A DNA stretch of 64,000 bases from assembly GCA_003991915.1 (NCBI GenBank), contig RQTK01000055.1:32827-96826 (forward strand), written 5' to 3'. Positions 25,036-60,460 of the stretch are shown piece after piece (positions within the stretch are counted from its first letter, which is position 1; each line of letters begins with the position of its first letter). The stretch comes from Elysia chlorotica. Lineage: Eukaryota; Mollusca; Gastropoda; Plakobranchidae. Made by a program: the position numbers and the translations under genes. Under the pieces are notes generated by a model that was not told where the DNA came from, ran no database searches, and saw only the letters and a program-made list of their open reading frames with translations.

Positions 25036-28000
25036 TGATCATAATTCATATGAAATTTCCCTAAAAAATCAATCTCTACTTGCAAATGTGTTAATTTTAG
25101 TTTGCAGGAATATCAAGTTTTTTAATATATATGTGGCTGTGTGTACTATTAATGGAGACACACATGGATTTCCGTTCTTAACAAGAGAAAGGTCATTATT
25201 CATCTTTTGAGATGGAGGTATGAGATTTATTAAAATAACAAATATGAGCAATAAAATGCACACATTTTGTTTTACCCAAAAACTCACAAGGTGCTTGCTC
25301 CATGCTCTTTTACATAAAAAAAAGAAGTTTGATGGTAATATATAAAGCAATGAGATTCTTTGTGATAAATATAAATTATTAACGCAATAACAATTGTATA
25401 AAAAGAACACACACAACTTTCTTTTCTCCACTTTCTTAAGGACACATGTGTTACACTTTGCCTCTCTTTAGACTGTTTACATCAATTTGTTTTATATAAT
25501 AATACATGTGTATTATGATGCCAGTTAATTATTGTTGCTATTATAAGAACTTAAAATTGTAAGTCTTCCCTAAAAGATAATTATTTTCTGATTTACTAAC
25601 AAGAATAATGCTAAAAAACTACACAAACTGAAATATTAAAAGGTCCAATGAGACATGTCTTGCTTGTGGAAAACAAATAGAAACTATTGATTTTGAGACA
25701 TTATTCATCAGAAATACTCCTACAAATTATTCTTTACCATCAAACATTATGACAAGCCTTTCATGACACAGAAAATCATTTACCCATTTGGGCACACATA
25801 AAAATGTTATGTATTGAAAGGCAATTTTGGATTTCCTTCTCTATAAGTCACACAAATTGTGGCCCTGTTATTTAGTATAGTGCTGAAAAGTATATTACAC
25901 TGTCATACTTATAAACTTTATTCAACAAAAGAAAAAAAGGTGTTGTAAAATTGCATAGTGAATGAGTGAAAACCTTTCGATGAAAAAGGGCATCATCAAC
26001 ATTTAAAATGACAGGGAAACTAAAGCAAAAGCAACAAATTTTTTTGCAATTCTTTGATAATCAAGAACAGAGACCTAAGTTTTGAAAGAGACCTGAAAAA
26101 AAACATGAGATCAAGCACAAATGACCAAAACAACTACATCATTCTTAAAATTGATCGTTGGGCACTTTCATTCATTCAAATAGAACATATCTTACAAAAT
26201 CACACACCATATAACTTTACAAGAGCAAACTACTTTTTCAAAGATGTTAACGCTTTCATTTTCTGGAATTTTATTACATTTGTGTTTCTGAATATATCAA
26301 TCATACTATGTTACCAATTTAAAGATATAAAACTTTTCATTTCAACACCTACAGATCAACATTTTCAGTTGAATGTGCATTTACCAAACTTCTTTTTCAA
26401 AGAAAGATCAGATAAAACACAGGGTAGAGATATATGCAGGACTTTGTTCCTGCGTAATTTCGTACTTGTGAGTGCTCCAGGCACCCAAAGACAGACCCTG
26501 ATATAAGCTCTGAAATCTGTATTTACAATTTTGTTTATTTAGAAACATGTAGCCAGAATAGAAAAACAACAACAAAATTTGCGTTTCTTTTCTTTTGGCT
26601 TTGCAGAGATCAATAGTAGCACCCAAAGGTTTTCAAATGCATCCATAAAAAAACAAAATAATATAAAAGTTGACAAAGTAAAACACAGCACCATACTCAG
26701 ACACATTAAGCATAGTAGTGTTGTAATATCAAAAATAAAACCCTTCATAGGCCAAAGTTTTCTGTGATTGCTATACTTTCAATTTGCATCACAAAAATAC
26801 AAGGCATGATAAATAAGCCATCAAACACAACAATAGCATAGATTGTCATGGTAACACCCCATAGTAAGACCTGGAGTAAAGGTGGGGACAATCCTCCAAC
26901 AGCTAAAAATTTAATAACCACCATTAATGAATCAAACCAAGCATTAACACACAAAAAAAACAACAACACAAAAACAAAGCTATGGCAACACTTTTTCAAC
27001 TAAGTCAAATTATGCAAGTATGCCACTAGTTTAAGTACTACAAAAGAAAAACAAAATATATGCTACAATGATTAAAATCTGGAAGCCTAAGCAAATGAAT
27101 CACTTAAAAGTGCCATGCAGTAAGTCAACATCTTGTTATTTTTAGATGGAATGAGACACATATTTCTTTGATCAGATGATATTTAAAAGTTCAGAAAATA
27201 TTCAGTTTTATTCCTTAATTCAATGATCTCTGCATAAAAAAACACTTTGTTGAAGAAACCACTAGCTCTATTTCCCCAAGTTCTTTTTTCTTATACAGTA
27301 AGTTGACTGTTCTTATCATTATCTAAGATTATTATGGGTATTTTGTGTGCTGCGACCGAGCTGGGGAGGAGAGAGCAGAGGAGTGGCCATGGGAGGCAGG
27401 GGAGGTGGTGGAATATAAGAAAAAATAACTCCATCTTGGTTGCGCCTATAGAACTTTTAGAAAGGCGCATATACCCTATGGACAAAGAGGCCAAATAGTT
27501 AAAACCATATCCCCTTCCCTAATACGCTGGGTTTGGAAACACCAAGGTAACCTTAATTCATGCCTGACAGGATATTCTATCACTGAGATGGTCAAACATG
27601 AACATTGTTACAGCCTCTCGATTGCTCTTTACACCCAGTCATGTCCAACCACTCCTTTTTATCAGTTCACACCTGCAAGGGTTCCGCCTTCACAAATTGT
27701 TGCTTTTTGATGACCAATTATAAATGAGCGCTGACAGCTGTTATTTAATACTCTGGAATAGCAGCAGAAGGCCCATAGTTCAAAAATCATCTTGTGCTTT
27801 TGCAATCCCCAATCTCTAGTAAAGAAGAATGGCTTCAACTAGACTTAAAATTTGGATTAAAAATGTTTTGCAAAACATCTAACTTTACACTAAGATTTAG
27901 CCTTGAATAATTACTTAAAAAAAAAAAAAAAAAAAAGTAAAGATCATATTTTGTGCATCTAAATCAATTGTAAAAAAAAAAAAAGGTAACATAAATCCTC

Positions 28001-28350
28001 ACAAAGGAAAAAAATTGTTGAGATGTAAAAGCATTTGAAATAGTAGAACAAAATTTGGAAGCACTCTTAAAAACAAAACAAAAAATTGTTCATTCACTTT
28101 CAGAGACAGAGGTAACTAAAATGGGCAATGACATAAGTCTATAAAATGTAAGTAAACAAGCCTGTTCATGACCTTGAAAGCTCAAAATATTTGAAAAGAG
28201 ACTAGAAAGCAAAACATTTTTTTTTTTAATTCAACATTTTTTTTCTCATTAATTGATATGTTTGCTTGAATAAAGCTGAACTGTATGACTGACATTAACA
28301 CTTGACAACATAAAGATTTCTTGTTCACCACCCAGAGACTAAAATTGATA

Positions 28351-51223
<22,873 letters not shown>

Positions 51224-52728
51224 GATGCACTGGCAGGCTTTTAAATCTGTATGAATGAGGGAGAGCAAGATTTTACAACAGTGGTATTCAATCAATAGAA
51301 AACTGAAGAGAGAAAAAAAAAGACCAAAATACTGGTCCCAAAACGTGCACAATTTATTTTACTAAAAAATGTCTAAATTTGTTCATCAATGAACATGCCC
51401 ACATCAAAGCATTCATAATATAAAGGAGGGGGGTGAAGGTGGGGCGGGGTAATCTCAAATGGCTGGCAGGCTGCCCAATAATCATTCATCCAATAATAAA
51501 TTTCTGCGTGTAATTTAAGTATTTCTATATTCTCTCTCGCCCCCTCTCTTTTCCTGTCTCTCCCTATCCCATAAATCTCTCTTTCTCTGTAAATTTTGTT
51601 TCTCTTGCACTTACCTCTCTCAGAGGAGTGTTATATATGTCCAAGGTTCAATTAAAAAAAATTTCATCTGAAAGCTAAATTTCTCTTCCCTTTTAAAACC
51701 ATAGTGTTGACCATCTGTATCTATTCTAGACTGTTAGGTGCAGTGTGCACATCTGTAGAGATGCAGAAAAGTGGCGAAAAACTAGGCTTTCCTCTGCCAA
51801 TATATGGTGAAAGATGAAACAAATCATTCTTTTGTCATCGCCAACTCCCAAAACCTGTTTACAGACAGGGAATTCAACAGTTCGACATGATGGTGGCAAT
51901 TGTTACGTTTCAATGAAGAAATTATTGGGGGTTGACCATTTGCACGAGGTGCCCTCATGCAATTCCTTATTAAAGCTGTTTGTTTTCTCCTCACCTCTTG
52001 TTTGTCTCTCTCTTAAGTGACCTCTTCCTTTCCTCTTTTAAAATCTTTCCAGATCTTTGTCTGTCTCAATCTCTTTCCCATTCTCTTAGATTTTGTTTTC
52101 TTTCCCTGTCTGTCTGTCTTTGCCTCTCACTCTAGATCTCTCTATTTCACTTGCTTTCTTTTACTGTCTCATACTGGTTCTCTCTGCCTAGATCTCTCTT
52201 TCTCCTTTTAGCCTTTAGGGGAAAGTGAGGTGGGGGCAGTGGTCCAAGTGCGGACCAAGGCTAGATCGCACGGCCTGTGGTGATAGCTACGGAGTCGGTC
52301 CCCGCTTTAATAGTCATGTTTTTGTTTTCCTACTGGTTGGGTCAGTGTCAGTAGGATTTAATCGTCCAAATAATCAATGCATTCCGACAACTGGTGTGAG
52401 TGCCTTTTGTTCTAATAGTTCATTCGGGCCTGACATAAAGAACTGATCAAAGATCAGAGTTTAATATTAATAAACAACCTTTATTATGTTTATAAGATCC
52501 TGATTCGTGTAGATATAGAAATCTAAATCTAGATCAATGTCTAGACATTTTAGATAGATCTACACAATAAAATATTGCTAGTTTAGAATCACACGGTCAC
52601 GGTGTAGAATCTAGATTCTTAGCCATAAAAGTAAAGATCTAGATCTTAATTCTTTGCCTGGACACATAATGTCTGGATCTAGACCTAGATAGTATGGTAA
52701 GTATCAGAGAAGACATGGATTTATTTAC

Positions 52729-52950
52729 CTCTTAGACCACTGCAGAAACATTGATTTATTTACAAGTATCCATTCTCAGTCTCTAATGTCAGTAGATCCA
52801 AATTCGATCACAACGCCGCCATTGTATCATTGGTGGAATCAAATGAACTGGGCCTCAGCGGAACTGGACTGGGGTGAACTCACTGAAGATCTCAAATGCT
52901 ACGAAAATCGATGGCAAGTTCGTTGCTTGTCTTTGAAGCAAGGGGTAAGC
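52729..52950 (-). promoter_or_regulatory. Probable IPO13 5'UTR exon / promoter with YY1-like motif and short uORF
   Basis: On the - strand, an acceptor at 51247 (cattcatacag) lies 23 nt before the IPO13 ATG, so an upstream non-coding exon is expected. The best candidate ends at 52729 with donor AAGAG|GTAAAT. It contains ACAATGGCGGCGTTG (about 52825-52811), which resembles a YY1 site as found just after the start sites of housekeeping genes. That ATG opens a four-codon uORF, MAAL-stop. The exon's 5' limit is a guess. The + strand open frame here (52786-53076) is not supported by any known family. Confidence 0.45.
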
Positions 52951-53160
52951 GTAGACCCTAACAAGAAAGCATGCTTTGGTCTACGCGCAAGTCATAAGGC
53001 ACCAAAAGAAAGTAACAAAGGTTTATTCATTGCGACGAGATTCTTCTCCTTCAAACGTTATCATAACAATATTTAAGATACTTTCTCTCTTCCTCTGTCC
53101 GTCTCTCCATGCCTCTCTATTTCTCTCTTTCTTTCTGCCTCTGTCAGTTTTTATTTGTTT

Positions 53161-53442
53161 CTCTGTCTGTCTGTCGCAGTCTCTCTTTCTCTGTCTCTTC
53201 ATACTTCTTCCCTTCTCTGTCTTCCTTTCTCTATCTCTACTTCTCCCTCCCCCTCTCTCTCTCTCTTTCGCCTTTATGTCTGCTTGTTGTCTGTCTCTTT
53301 TTGTCTGTCCCTGTCTCGGTCTGCTGTTTGTCTGCCTACCTGTCTGTCTGTCTGCCTTTCTCGGCCTGCTGTTTGTCTGCCTACCTGTCTGTCTGTCTGC
53401 CTGTCTGTCTGTCAGCCTGTCTGTCTGTCTGTCTGTCTCTGT

Positions 53443-53493
<51 letters not shown>
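53161..53493. repeat. (CTGT)n and (CT)n microsatellite
   Basis: Pyrimidine-only repeat upstream of IPO13. It produces three overlapping Ser/Leu/Cys-rich open frames on the + strand that are not genes. Confidence 0.95.
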
Positions 53494-53494
<1 letters not shown>

Positions 53495-53596
53495 TTAAAT
53501 TTATCACAATGTAGATTACTGTAACACTGGCAACAAACTACTGGTACTGAACTTTTTTTGTGTGCTATAGTCTTTTATGTCTGCAGTGTCATTCGG

Positions 53597-53767
53597 AAGA
53601 GAGAGAGAGAGAGAGAGAGAGAAATAGGAAAGAGATAGAAACACAGATAGACAAACAAAAGAGACAGAGTAGAAAGAAATAGGAAAAACAGAAGAAAAAA
53701 AAAGATAGATAAATAGTTAAATAGAGAGAGAGAGAAAGAGTCGCAAGAAATAGGAAAAAAGAGAAGG

Positions 53768-53807
<40 letters not shown>

Positions 53808-53822
53808 GAGAGAGAGAGAAAT
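53597..53822. repeat. (GA)n-rich purine tract
   Basis: Opposite strand polarity to the preceding CT tract, about 100 bp away, so the pair could fold back. Confidence 0.93.
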
Positions 53823-54029
53823 AGAGAAGGAATTCCTTTTGTGCCCAAATGATGTGGTTTAGTTGTACATGTATTAGTTGAAAAAAGACGGTCCTTATTT
53901 GATGAAACATTTCCGTAAAGTGAGTTAATCCAATAATTATCAGATAGTTCTAGGCCACAAGTGTATATGGACGGACGCTTATTGTCACCCTAAACTTCTC
54001 ACACAATAACTAACAAGAGTTCATGGGTG

Positions 54030-54435
54030 TGAAGTGTCCCTGCTTGATCCAACAGGTAGAGCACATTCCTGGTTGGTAATTAAATATGAGATAATGAGAG
54101 TCTACTGTTTAGAAGTGGAAGCTGCAGGGCTTATGCCTACCGAATGTATCACCTCGCAACCCTCTCCCAATTAAGAGTTCCGCGGTTCGAAACCCTTGGT
54201 TGTACAACGTTTATTATTTTTTTCTCTCCAAATTTGTGCCCTACTAACTCATTGGATTGGTGTCAGTATTATGTGACCGGCTGAGACGGGAGTCACGGTA
54301 TCCCCGCACTGTCTTCGTGTGTGGCAGCAAGTACAACTGTCAGACGTTGGTATGGGACCTGTAATACGATAATAATTATAATAGCCTTGATGCTGACACT
54401 GGACGTTAAGAAATCTACTCACTCCTCACTCAACT
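54030..54435 (+). repeat. tRNA-derived SINE, near full length
   Basis: The tRNA-like head has an A-box-like acaggtagagcac and a B box gcggttcgaaaccc. The central domain (gtgaccggctgaga, gggagtca, tatcccc, gtgtgtggca) and the tail (ctgtcagacgttggtatggg, acgttaagaaatctactcac) follow. It shares its motif order with the SINE at 22.0 kb. Confidence 0.75.
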
Positions 54436-54554
54436 CACACCTCACGCCCCACCCCCTAGAGAGTACAAGTCACACAGTCATAATGTCATGAATTACCTTT
54501 GATTTATATTGTGTGCACCAGTAGACGTATATACTACTAGCGCGGTAACGTTAG

Positions 54555-54587
<33 letters not shown>

Positions 54588-54635
54588 GCTCGCTCTCTCT
54601 CTTTCCCTGTCTCTCTCTCTGTCCATCTCTCTCTG

Positions 54636-54679
<44 letters not shown>

Positions 54680-54692
54680 CTCTCCCTCTCTC
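54555..54692. repeat. (CT)n microsatellite
   Basis: Pyrimidine repeat with CTGT interruptions. Confidence 0.95.
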
Positions 54693-54753
54693 TGTGCAAT
54701 CATACCAAAAACCTTTCTCTGCCAAGAAAAGTATATTATTCAAGTTTAATGTA

Positions 54754-54936
54754 ATGCGGTTTTTACGCACTTTCGACCCACTAAAGGCCTTGATTCACAC
54801 GGCGAAACAATACCCTCGAATAAAACATGTTGCAAGGTACGTCTTTGGAGGAAACAAAATCACCGAGAGCGTAATAAATCTTGAAATCGATCAGAATGGT
54901 CTAACGGAAAGAAAGGCATTAAAACTTTATGACTGA
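54754..54936 (+). CDS. Small open frame of 60 aa, unidentified
   Basis: The frame starts MRFLRTFDPLKALIHTAKQY and ends in LTERKALKLYD-stop. It is not repeat-derived and its N-terminus is basic and amphipathic, somewhat like a mitochondrial presequence. A good donor (GCAAG|GTACGT) lies inside, so it may be a first exon of a + strand gene divergent from IPO13. I recognise no family. Chance occurrence is quite possible. Confidence 0.2.
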   Translation: MRFLRTFDPLKALIHTAKQYPRIKHVARYVFGGNKITESVINLEIDQNGLTERKALKLYD

Positions 54937-55205
54937 CACAGCGCAGGTTATAATCTAGCGAGATCTCGCGTCATTTCACTTGTTTACGCTAAACAGACCT
55001 TGAGAAAAGGGGAATATTTTTCATTTTCATTTTCCCTGCGTAGGTCTGAAAACAGGATACCAGCACACAATAGGTTTTAACTTTCATTTCCGCGTGAAGT
55101 TATTGGCAGATTCTAAACGGATTAATCGATAGGCAACAAAAGCTGGCCTTCTTTCTTGCCGCTCTCTCGGTCACCGTCTAGATTATGTTTACATTTTAAC
55201 TGTTC

Positions 55206-55312
55206 ACACTGTCCACGCACTATTATATGCAGCTGATCGCTATAATAAAAAACAACAACAACAGCAACAACAACAACAACAACTAAACACTGTCCATGCA
55301 CTATTACATGCA
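55206..55312. repeat. Short direct repeat flanking a (CAA)n tract
   Basis: cactgtccacgcactattat and cactgtccatgcactattac lie about 81 bp apart with a (CAA)n run (about 55250-55281) between them. Confidence 0.8.
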
Positions 55313-55625
55313 GACAGGTTGCAATAACAAATGCTGGGAGAAAGTAATAAAAAAAAAATTATAATTATGTAGAGTGCAGAAAGGCCACAAGGCTGAAAGA
55401 TTTTATATTTTAGAACAACAGGGCTGGAAGCCAGCCCCACTTGTCCTCCGCTACAAAATAAGAATTTATGGCAGAACATGAGTGTATCTACCGGGATACT
55501 GTCAATACAATACGTGTGCAGTGTGAAAACTGCAGGAGAATGTAACACAAACAATGACAAGGATAAAAACATCACAACAAGATTTGAAAAAAAAATTAAC
55601 AATAAAAACAACAACAACATAAACA

Positions 55626-55716
55626 ATAAAATAAATATAACCTACACGCACAAAAAATAATGCCATAAAATAAAATAAAATAAATATAACCTACACGCAC
55701 AAAAAATAATGTCATA
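55626..55716. repeat. Tandem duplication, about 46-bp unit
   Basis: The unit containing aacctacacgcacaaaaaat occurs twice in direct orientation with one or two differences. Confidence 0.85.
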
Positions 55717-55772
55717 AGACCAGCACCGGTGTTCTTCGTAATACGGAAAATAGGCAGACAGAAAAATGTAGA

Positions 55773-55819
55773 GATAGAGAGAGAGGGAAGGAGAGAGAAA
55801 GAGAAAGAAAAGAGAGAGA

Positions 55820-55897
<78 letters not shown>

Positions 55898-55908
55898 GAG
55901 AGAGAGAA
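55773..55908. repeat. (GA)n microsatellite
   Basis: Purine tract with AAAG interruptions at its left end. Confidence 0.96.
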
Positions 55909-57501
55909 CCAATAATAAAGAACGGTCTGGTGGTATGAAACATTCTGTGTAACCTAAGCTTACAGTTATTTCAAAGAATTTGATTGAAGGCGTTGCTGGT
56001 CCAAATAATTTTGAGTAGAAGAGAGATCAAAGAATTTCTACACGAAGTTCATAAATTGTTTTCACGTATCGATCGGCATAGCCGCGCGTTTTTAATAGGC
56101 TCTTCATTTTCTCTCTTTTTGTTTTTCAATAAATGCTCAATCCTTTAAAAAAAATTCCGCTAAAATCTGTGGACCACACAGGCAAAGCCATTATTACCCT
56201 CCCTAAGCCTATTAAAAATATCACCCTTGATCTTGCCTGCTTCATTATGACAATATTAAAAGCATTGTATTGAGGAAAAAACAATTTATTTTGGGGCTTG
56301 TTTGAACCGAGCAGTTTTTCCTGAGAGCTATTAATAAAATTGAGGGTGGGTTTTTTTTTTGGTTTAAAATTTAGTACAAAAGAACTTCACTTTAATGATT
56401 AAAATATTTAATTATTCATTATAACTATTTTGAGGGGCGAAATAAAAACAATAAAAGGCTGTACAAATTGTAACATCAAAGAAAACGGACGCCAGTAAAG
56501 ATTATAAATAATTATACGGTTTAAGGCTATGGTGCCACTGGAAAACTAAGAACAACGATTGGCTTTTAAAAGATCACAACAGGAACCAGATACGGATTTG
56601 GAGTTTCATAACTGTGCTTTATTGATTTCAAGTATCATCACATCAAATTGGATATCTCGACCTGAGCGTTTTTAGAAATTTGACGTAAAAAATGAAACCA
56701 TGCGTGGATTACCTACTTCTACATCAGAAAAATCTCGCTGAACATGCAACAAATATAATAATAGCCAAATTGCAAAGCTATGATCTTAGGTAAGTCCTAC
56801 ACTTTTTAGAACAAACTGTTTGAAAGGTTGGAGTTTTGCTCCCTTTCTTTCTCACACACTCAGGGAATCGATTTTGCAAAAGCGCCCTTAGTCACAACAG
56901 TGAATTTGCTTCATTATATGACAGTGGTAATCAAAGCTGCCCTTTTGTTTGGATTCAGTTGCCTCAAAAAGGGAAATTTTTTTATGGGTGTCACAATTTC
57001 AGTTCCTAATGTAGGTCATACATACCCTGTGATTTTCCGCTCTGTGGTTTCTATTCAGTGTCGACAATTTGATTCGAGTTTACGTAGATCTTATAATAGT
57101 TTCTTTTCCTACCTTGGGGCTCAAATTGAAAGAAAAGTTATATTGCAATGGTACCGGTAGTGTGGATATAAGCAATATTGCACCAAAAGTAAACGGCGCG
57201 GAAAAGTTCAGTAAATTTGGGCTTGAATAAAAATGCAGTTTGCAGTCGGGTGGCAGTCATCAGTTATAAGGTATTATGGCTTAGGTTTAAAAAAAAATCT
57301 TGTTAGTCATAACGCTTGCAGTTGGTGCTGGTTTTGTGTTAAAACTGTTTTTTTTAATTCCAAATTATCCAACCGAAGCCAAATATATCATACATGGTAA
57401 GATAAGATAACACGAACTTTATCGATCCACAAGGGAAACGTGTCCTTGTACATGAGCAACCAGTAAGACATTACATGTTATGAGCATTACCTTAACAAGC
57501 A

Positions 57502-57504
<3 letters not shown>

Positions 57505-57545
<41 letters not shown>
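57505..57545. repeat. (CT)n microsatellite
   Basis: Pure CT run. Confidence 0.96.
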
Positions 57546-57547
<2 letters not shown>

Positions 57548-57759
57548 GATGCAGAAACTGGCTAATCTTTAAATTGTTGTATGTTTTGTTTACTATAGGA
57601 ATGGTTAGAAAGCCGAAAAGTTAATCGGCTCCACCTTATATCTGAAAATATTATAGCATAACAATATTCAACAAGACTTAATTTGATTTAGACTTTTTGG
57701 TTCTTCTATGTACTGCTGTGTGTCGAAATCTTGACATTTGGCACTTGAAGACTAGTGTG

Positions 57760-58330
57760 CTGGGTGAGGCCACTCTAGCAACGTATGCTAGTGGTCAACT
57801 TTATTACGTGGGTCCGGCAGCGACCACACTGAAACCGATAGCTCACGGACAGCGGAGACGGCCGGTTTACAGGCAGCCCGATTCTTTGCCGAGTGGTCAG
57901 TGCTCTAATTCCAAACAGGATTATCGACGGGCTGCAGTGGAGTTGCCCAGAGTGTCCTCGAGCAGACGCGAAGTTTGGTTAAGGATCTCAGGGCCAGACC
58001 TGCAGTCAAGAGCCCCAGCTCCAAGCCTGGGTGTGGGGCGGGTAGGCTGGGGCAGCGCCGCTTGACACCAAGTGATCGAACTAGGCGGAGGGGATCGGCG
58101 ATAAACACCGCACCGGCGAGAAATTTAGATCTACTATCTCGTCGATAGATATAGATCTACTACATGTACCACGAGCTGGATCTATGTTGGAACAAATTTT
58201 GACTTCCTGTAGAATGAAAAGAATATCAACGATGTAGAGAATGGTTTCGATCGATGTGGCTATTCTGGTGTATGGATTAAAACAACAGATTTTCTGTAGT
58301 GGGATACGACCTTATCTCTCATTAAGGTAA
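57760..58330 (+). other. GC-rich patch followed by a candidate orphan exon
   Basis: 57760-58110 is clearly richer in G, C and CpG than its surroundings. Just downstream, ATG at 58241 opens a frame (MVSIDVAILVYGLKQQIFCS) that runs to a strong donor, TTAAG|GTAAGTTT, at 58326. This could be a promoter and first exon of a + strand gene beyond the window. There is no homology support, and part of the GC-rich patch (gccgagtggtcagtgctct) looks tRNA-like and may be repeat. Confidence 0.2.
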
Positions 58331-59094
58331 GTTTCTATAACACATTGCAGGTTAGAGAACTATTTCATCCAAACATGTCTATCGTTTGCCCTTTGTTATG
58401 GATACAGTCTGATCTAATAAGAGTCTGATTTTCTTTGGAAACAAATGACCTCCCGTTTCATTACCACCGGTCTGCTAGAATCCGTCATAGTTCCGGACAA
58501 TATGACAAAATCAATAATTTTCAGAGTTTGTTTGATTCCTGTTAAAACTAGTGCGATAATTGAAATATATAGGTTACCGGCGCTTGCAATAAACTAAATA
58601 CTGAATCATGAACAAGTTTTGCGGTACAATGTACATGTAAATAACTTTGTCGGAACCCGTTATCTACAAAATGCCGTCATTTGTTTTAAGCAGCATGATT
58701 GGGTTAGTCTAGAGAAGTAAAACAATAATAATTTGTAAAGATGATTTCACTGTGTCGAATGTGAGACAATAAATAATGTGAGTTCACCAATTGTTTGAAG
58801 ACACAGACTCGAAGTTAGGTTAAGTTAACCCACCAAGCAAGGATATTGAGTGATGCAAAACTGTGCGTCATTCTAGTCTTTAAAAGAGAGCATTCAATGC
58901 AAATCTCATTCTCATAACAAAAGTGTAAACACGGACAGATTATTATTCTGCCAAGGTTCATCTTTCCAGATATATTTCGAAGGCTGGTAAGTACTAAATG
59001 AACAAGTATTGATTTGCAATCAACAAAGCACAGTTTTTACTGTGCATTAATAAGTAACTAAGAGAGGGCTGAGAATAAAATAGCTTAGGTTGCA

Positions 59095-59220
59095 GGTATT
59101 AGTGGTTACAATTGGATTCAATACTGTCATGCAGTCGTTAGAGATGTCTGCAGCTGAGTAGATTGTGCTCCGGACGGACGCGCAGGAGATCCAAGGTTGG
59201 GATCTCACCTGTCCCCGTTT
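59095..59220 (+). repeat. Possible degraded SINE head
   Basis: gcagtcgttagagatgtctg and gcgcaggagatccaaggttg are spaced like the 5' and 3' halves of a tRNA-derived SINE head. It is divergent. Confidence 0.35.
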
Positions 59221-59792
59221 CCGAATAAGATTCTGCAAGGAAACATAAACAAAGATTGTATACACAGACCAGCGTCACAACTGTCGTATACATCAGCTCA
59301 CATAGAATAATAGGTTTTATTTCTATTTCTCTTAGAATGTCCGTTCAATGGTATTGTCACCTAACACGAAACCGCAACCCTAATAGGATCAAACAAAGCA
59401 GAAAAGTTCTCACCTTAAAATCCTATTCACCCATTTGTAATAGGATGCAGATGGAGCAACCTTTAAATAGCTGTCACGCACTAGCCTTCGTGGACTGAGA
59501 TCGTGACCACCCGGATACGTTCCCCTACCGGTATCAATATTTTATCAATGCACTGTTTTGTACTTAACACTTGAGAGTACCATCGCGACAAAATGCCGTC
59601 TGTAAATAAGTATTGTGGACAATCTCAAAGCAGAGTTAAATACTTCTTAATAGACATGTAACAGTTAAGTAAAATTTTGTCTCGCGGAATAAGATAACAG
59701 TTTTCTTTTAGATGGGTACATGTATTGGGGTAAACACTCCCCCCAAACACATACACAGAAACATATCTCTCTCCCTCTTTCTCTCTCCTTCC

Positions 59793-59796
<4 letters not shown>

Positions 59797-59840
<44 letters not shown>
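59797..59840. repeat. (CT)n microsatellite
   Basis: CT run with a less regular pyrimidine lead-in from 59764. Confidence 0.95.
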
Positions 59841-59841
<1 letters not shown>

Positions 59842-59940
59842 ATGGCTTTACGTCTCTGGGGTTCCACAGGAGTTCCGCTATTGTCAATTGCACGTTTACA
59901 GGGGACTAACAAGAATATTATGCTAGTAACGGTTACATAC

Positions 59941-60139
59941 CTAGGTTTATCTTCATGATACAGACGGTAGATCTAGATCCATAAACTACGTCGTGCGCAT
60001 GGTAATCAGGACCTCTGTCACAGAATGATTGATTAAAGCAGTAAATGGAAGGCGTTGTGTCACAGCCGTTTGTCACAGGGCAAATCCAAGAGAACACGGA
60101 GCGTATGCTACATGGACATCTACTTTCTTCAGTGCTCAT
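59941..60139 (-). CDS. Candidate cysteine-rich exon, unidentified
   Basis: ATG at 60139 opens 66 codons that end at a consensus donor, AACCTAG|GTATGT (phase 1). The peptide starts MSTEESRCPCSIRSVFSWIC and has seven cysteines (CPC, WICPVTNGC, YCFNQSFC, TVC). There is no signal peptide. It is not repeat-derived and looks coding, but I recognise no domain. A 24-nt candidate microexon at 59232-59209 has consensus borders (ttccttgcag, ACAG|GTGAGA) and a length that keeps phase. Confidence 0.25.
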
Positions 60140-60396
60140 TTTAGATGGGCTACAGTATTTTTTTGCGCCTGTATGTGTGATAAAAAATAATAAATGGTAC
60201 CGATAAAATCTTATTCTTAATGAATGTATTGCATCCCTTCTTGTTTCTTAACAATTTAAATACATACCACCATACAGACACATACCACACGCACAAACAC
60301 ACTATTCCCCTGTTTGTGCTCTACACGAGAGCCTTTAGCACTGTGGCAAAAATTCCGGTATCCACCATCGAACTGTCTCCCCAGTCCACTTCCCCA

Positions 60397-60399
<3 letters not shown>

Positions 60400-60455
<56 letters not shown>

Positions 60456-60460
60456 CTCTC
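60400..60460. repeat. (CT)n microsatellite
   Basis: Pure CT run followed by looser pyrimidine sequence to about 60530. Confidence 0.96.

Larger units (their letters stand above)
21510..28350. other. Intergenic region between FAM151 and the 3' end of IPO13
   Basis: AT-rich, with no recognised coding exon. It contains a SINE (22.02-22.24 kb) and an inverted pair of trinucleotide repeats (24.92-25.03 kb). The part below 28350 must include the IPO13 3'UTR on the - strand, but I could not pick a reliable poly(A) site. Confidence 0.55.

Noticed and set aside
26054-26506. 150-codon open frame on the + strand
   Set aside because: AT-rich composition, no recognisable motif and no splice or homology support. 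It is probably chance in low-GC DNA.
52976-53524. 182-codon open frame and overlapping frames
   Set aside because: They derive from (CTGT)n/(CT)n repeats, with no domain and no splice context.
56828-57160. 110-codon frame after a pyrimidine-rich acceptor-like stretch
   Set aside because: It has an acceptor-like start, but no domain and no partner exon in phase nearby.
57697-58108. Open frames on both strands of the GC-rich patch
   Set aside because: High GC reduces stop codons on both strands. The peptides look random and part of the patch is tRNA/SINE-like.
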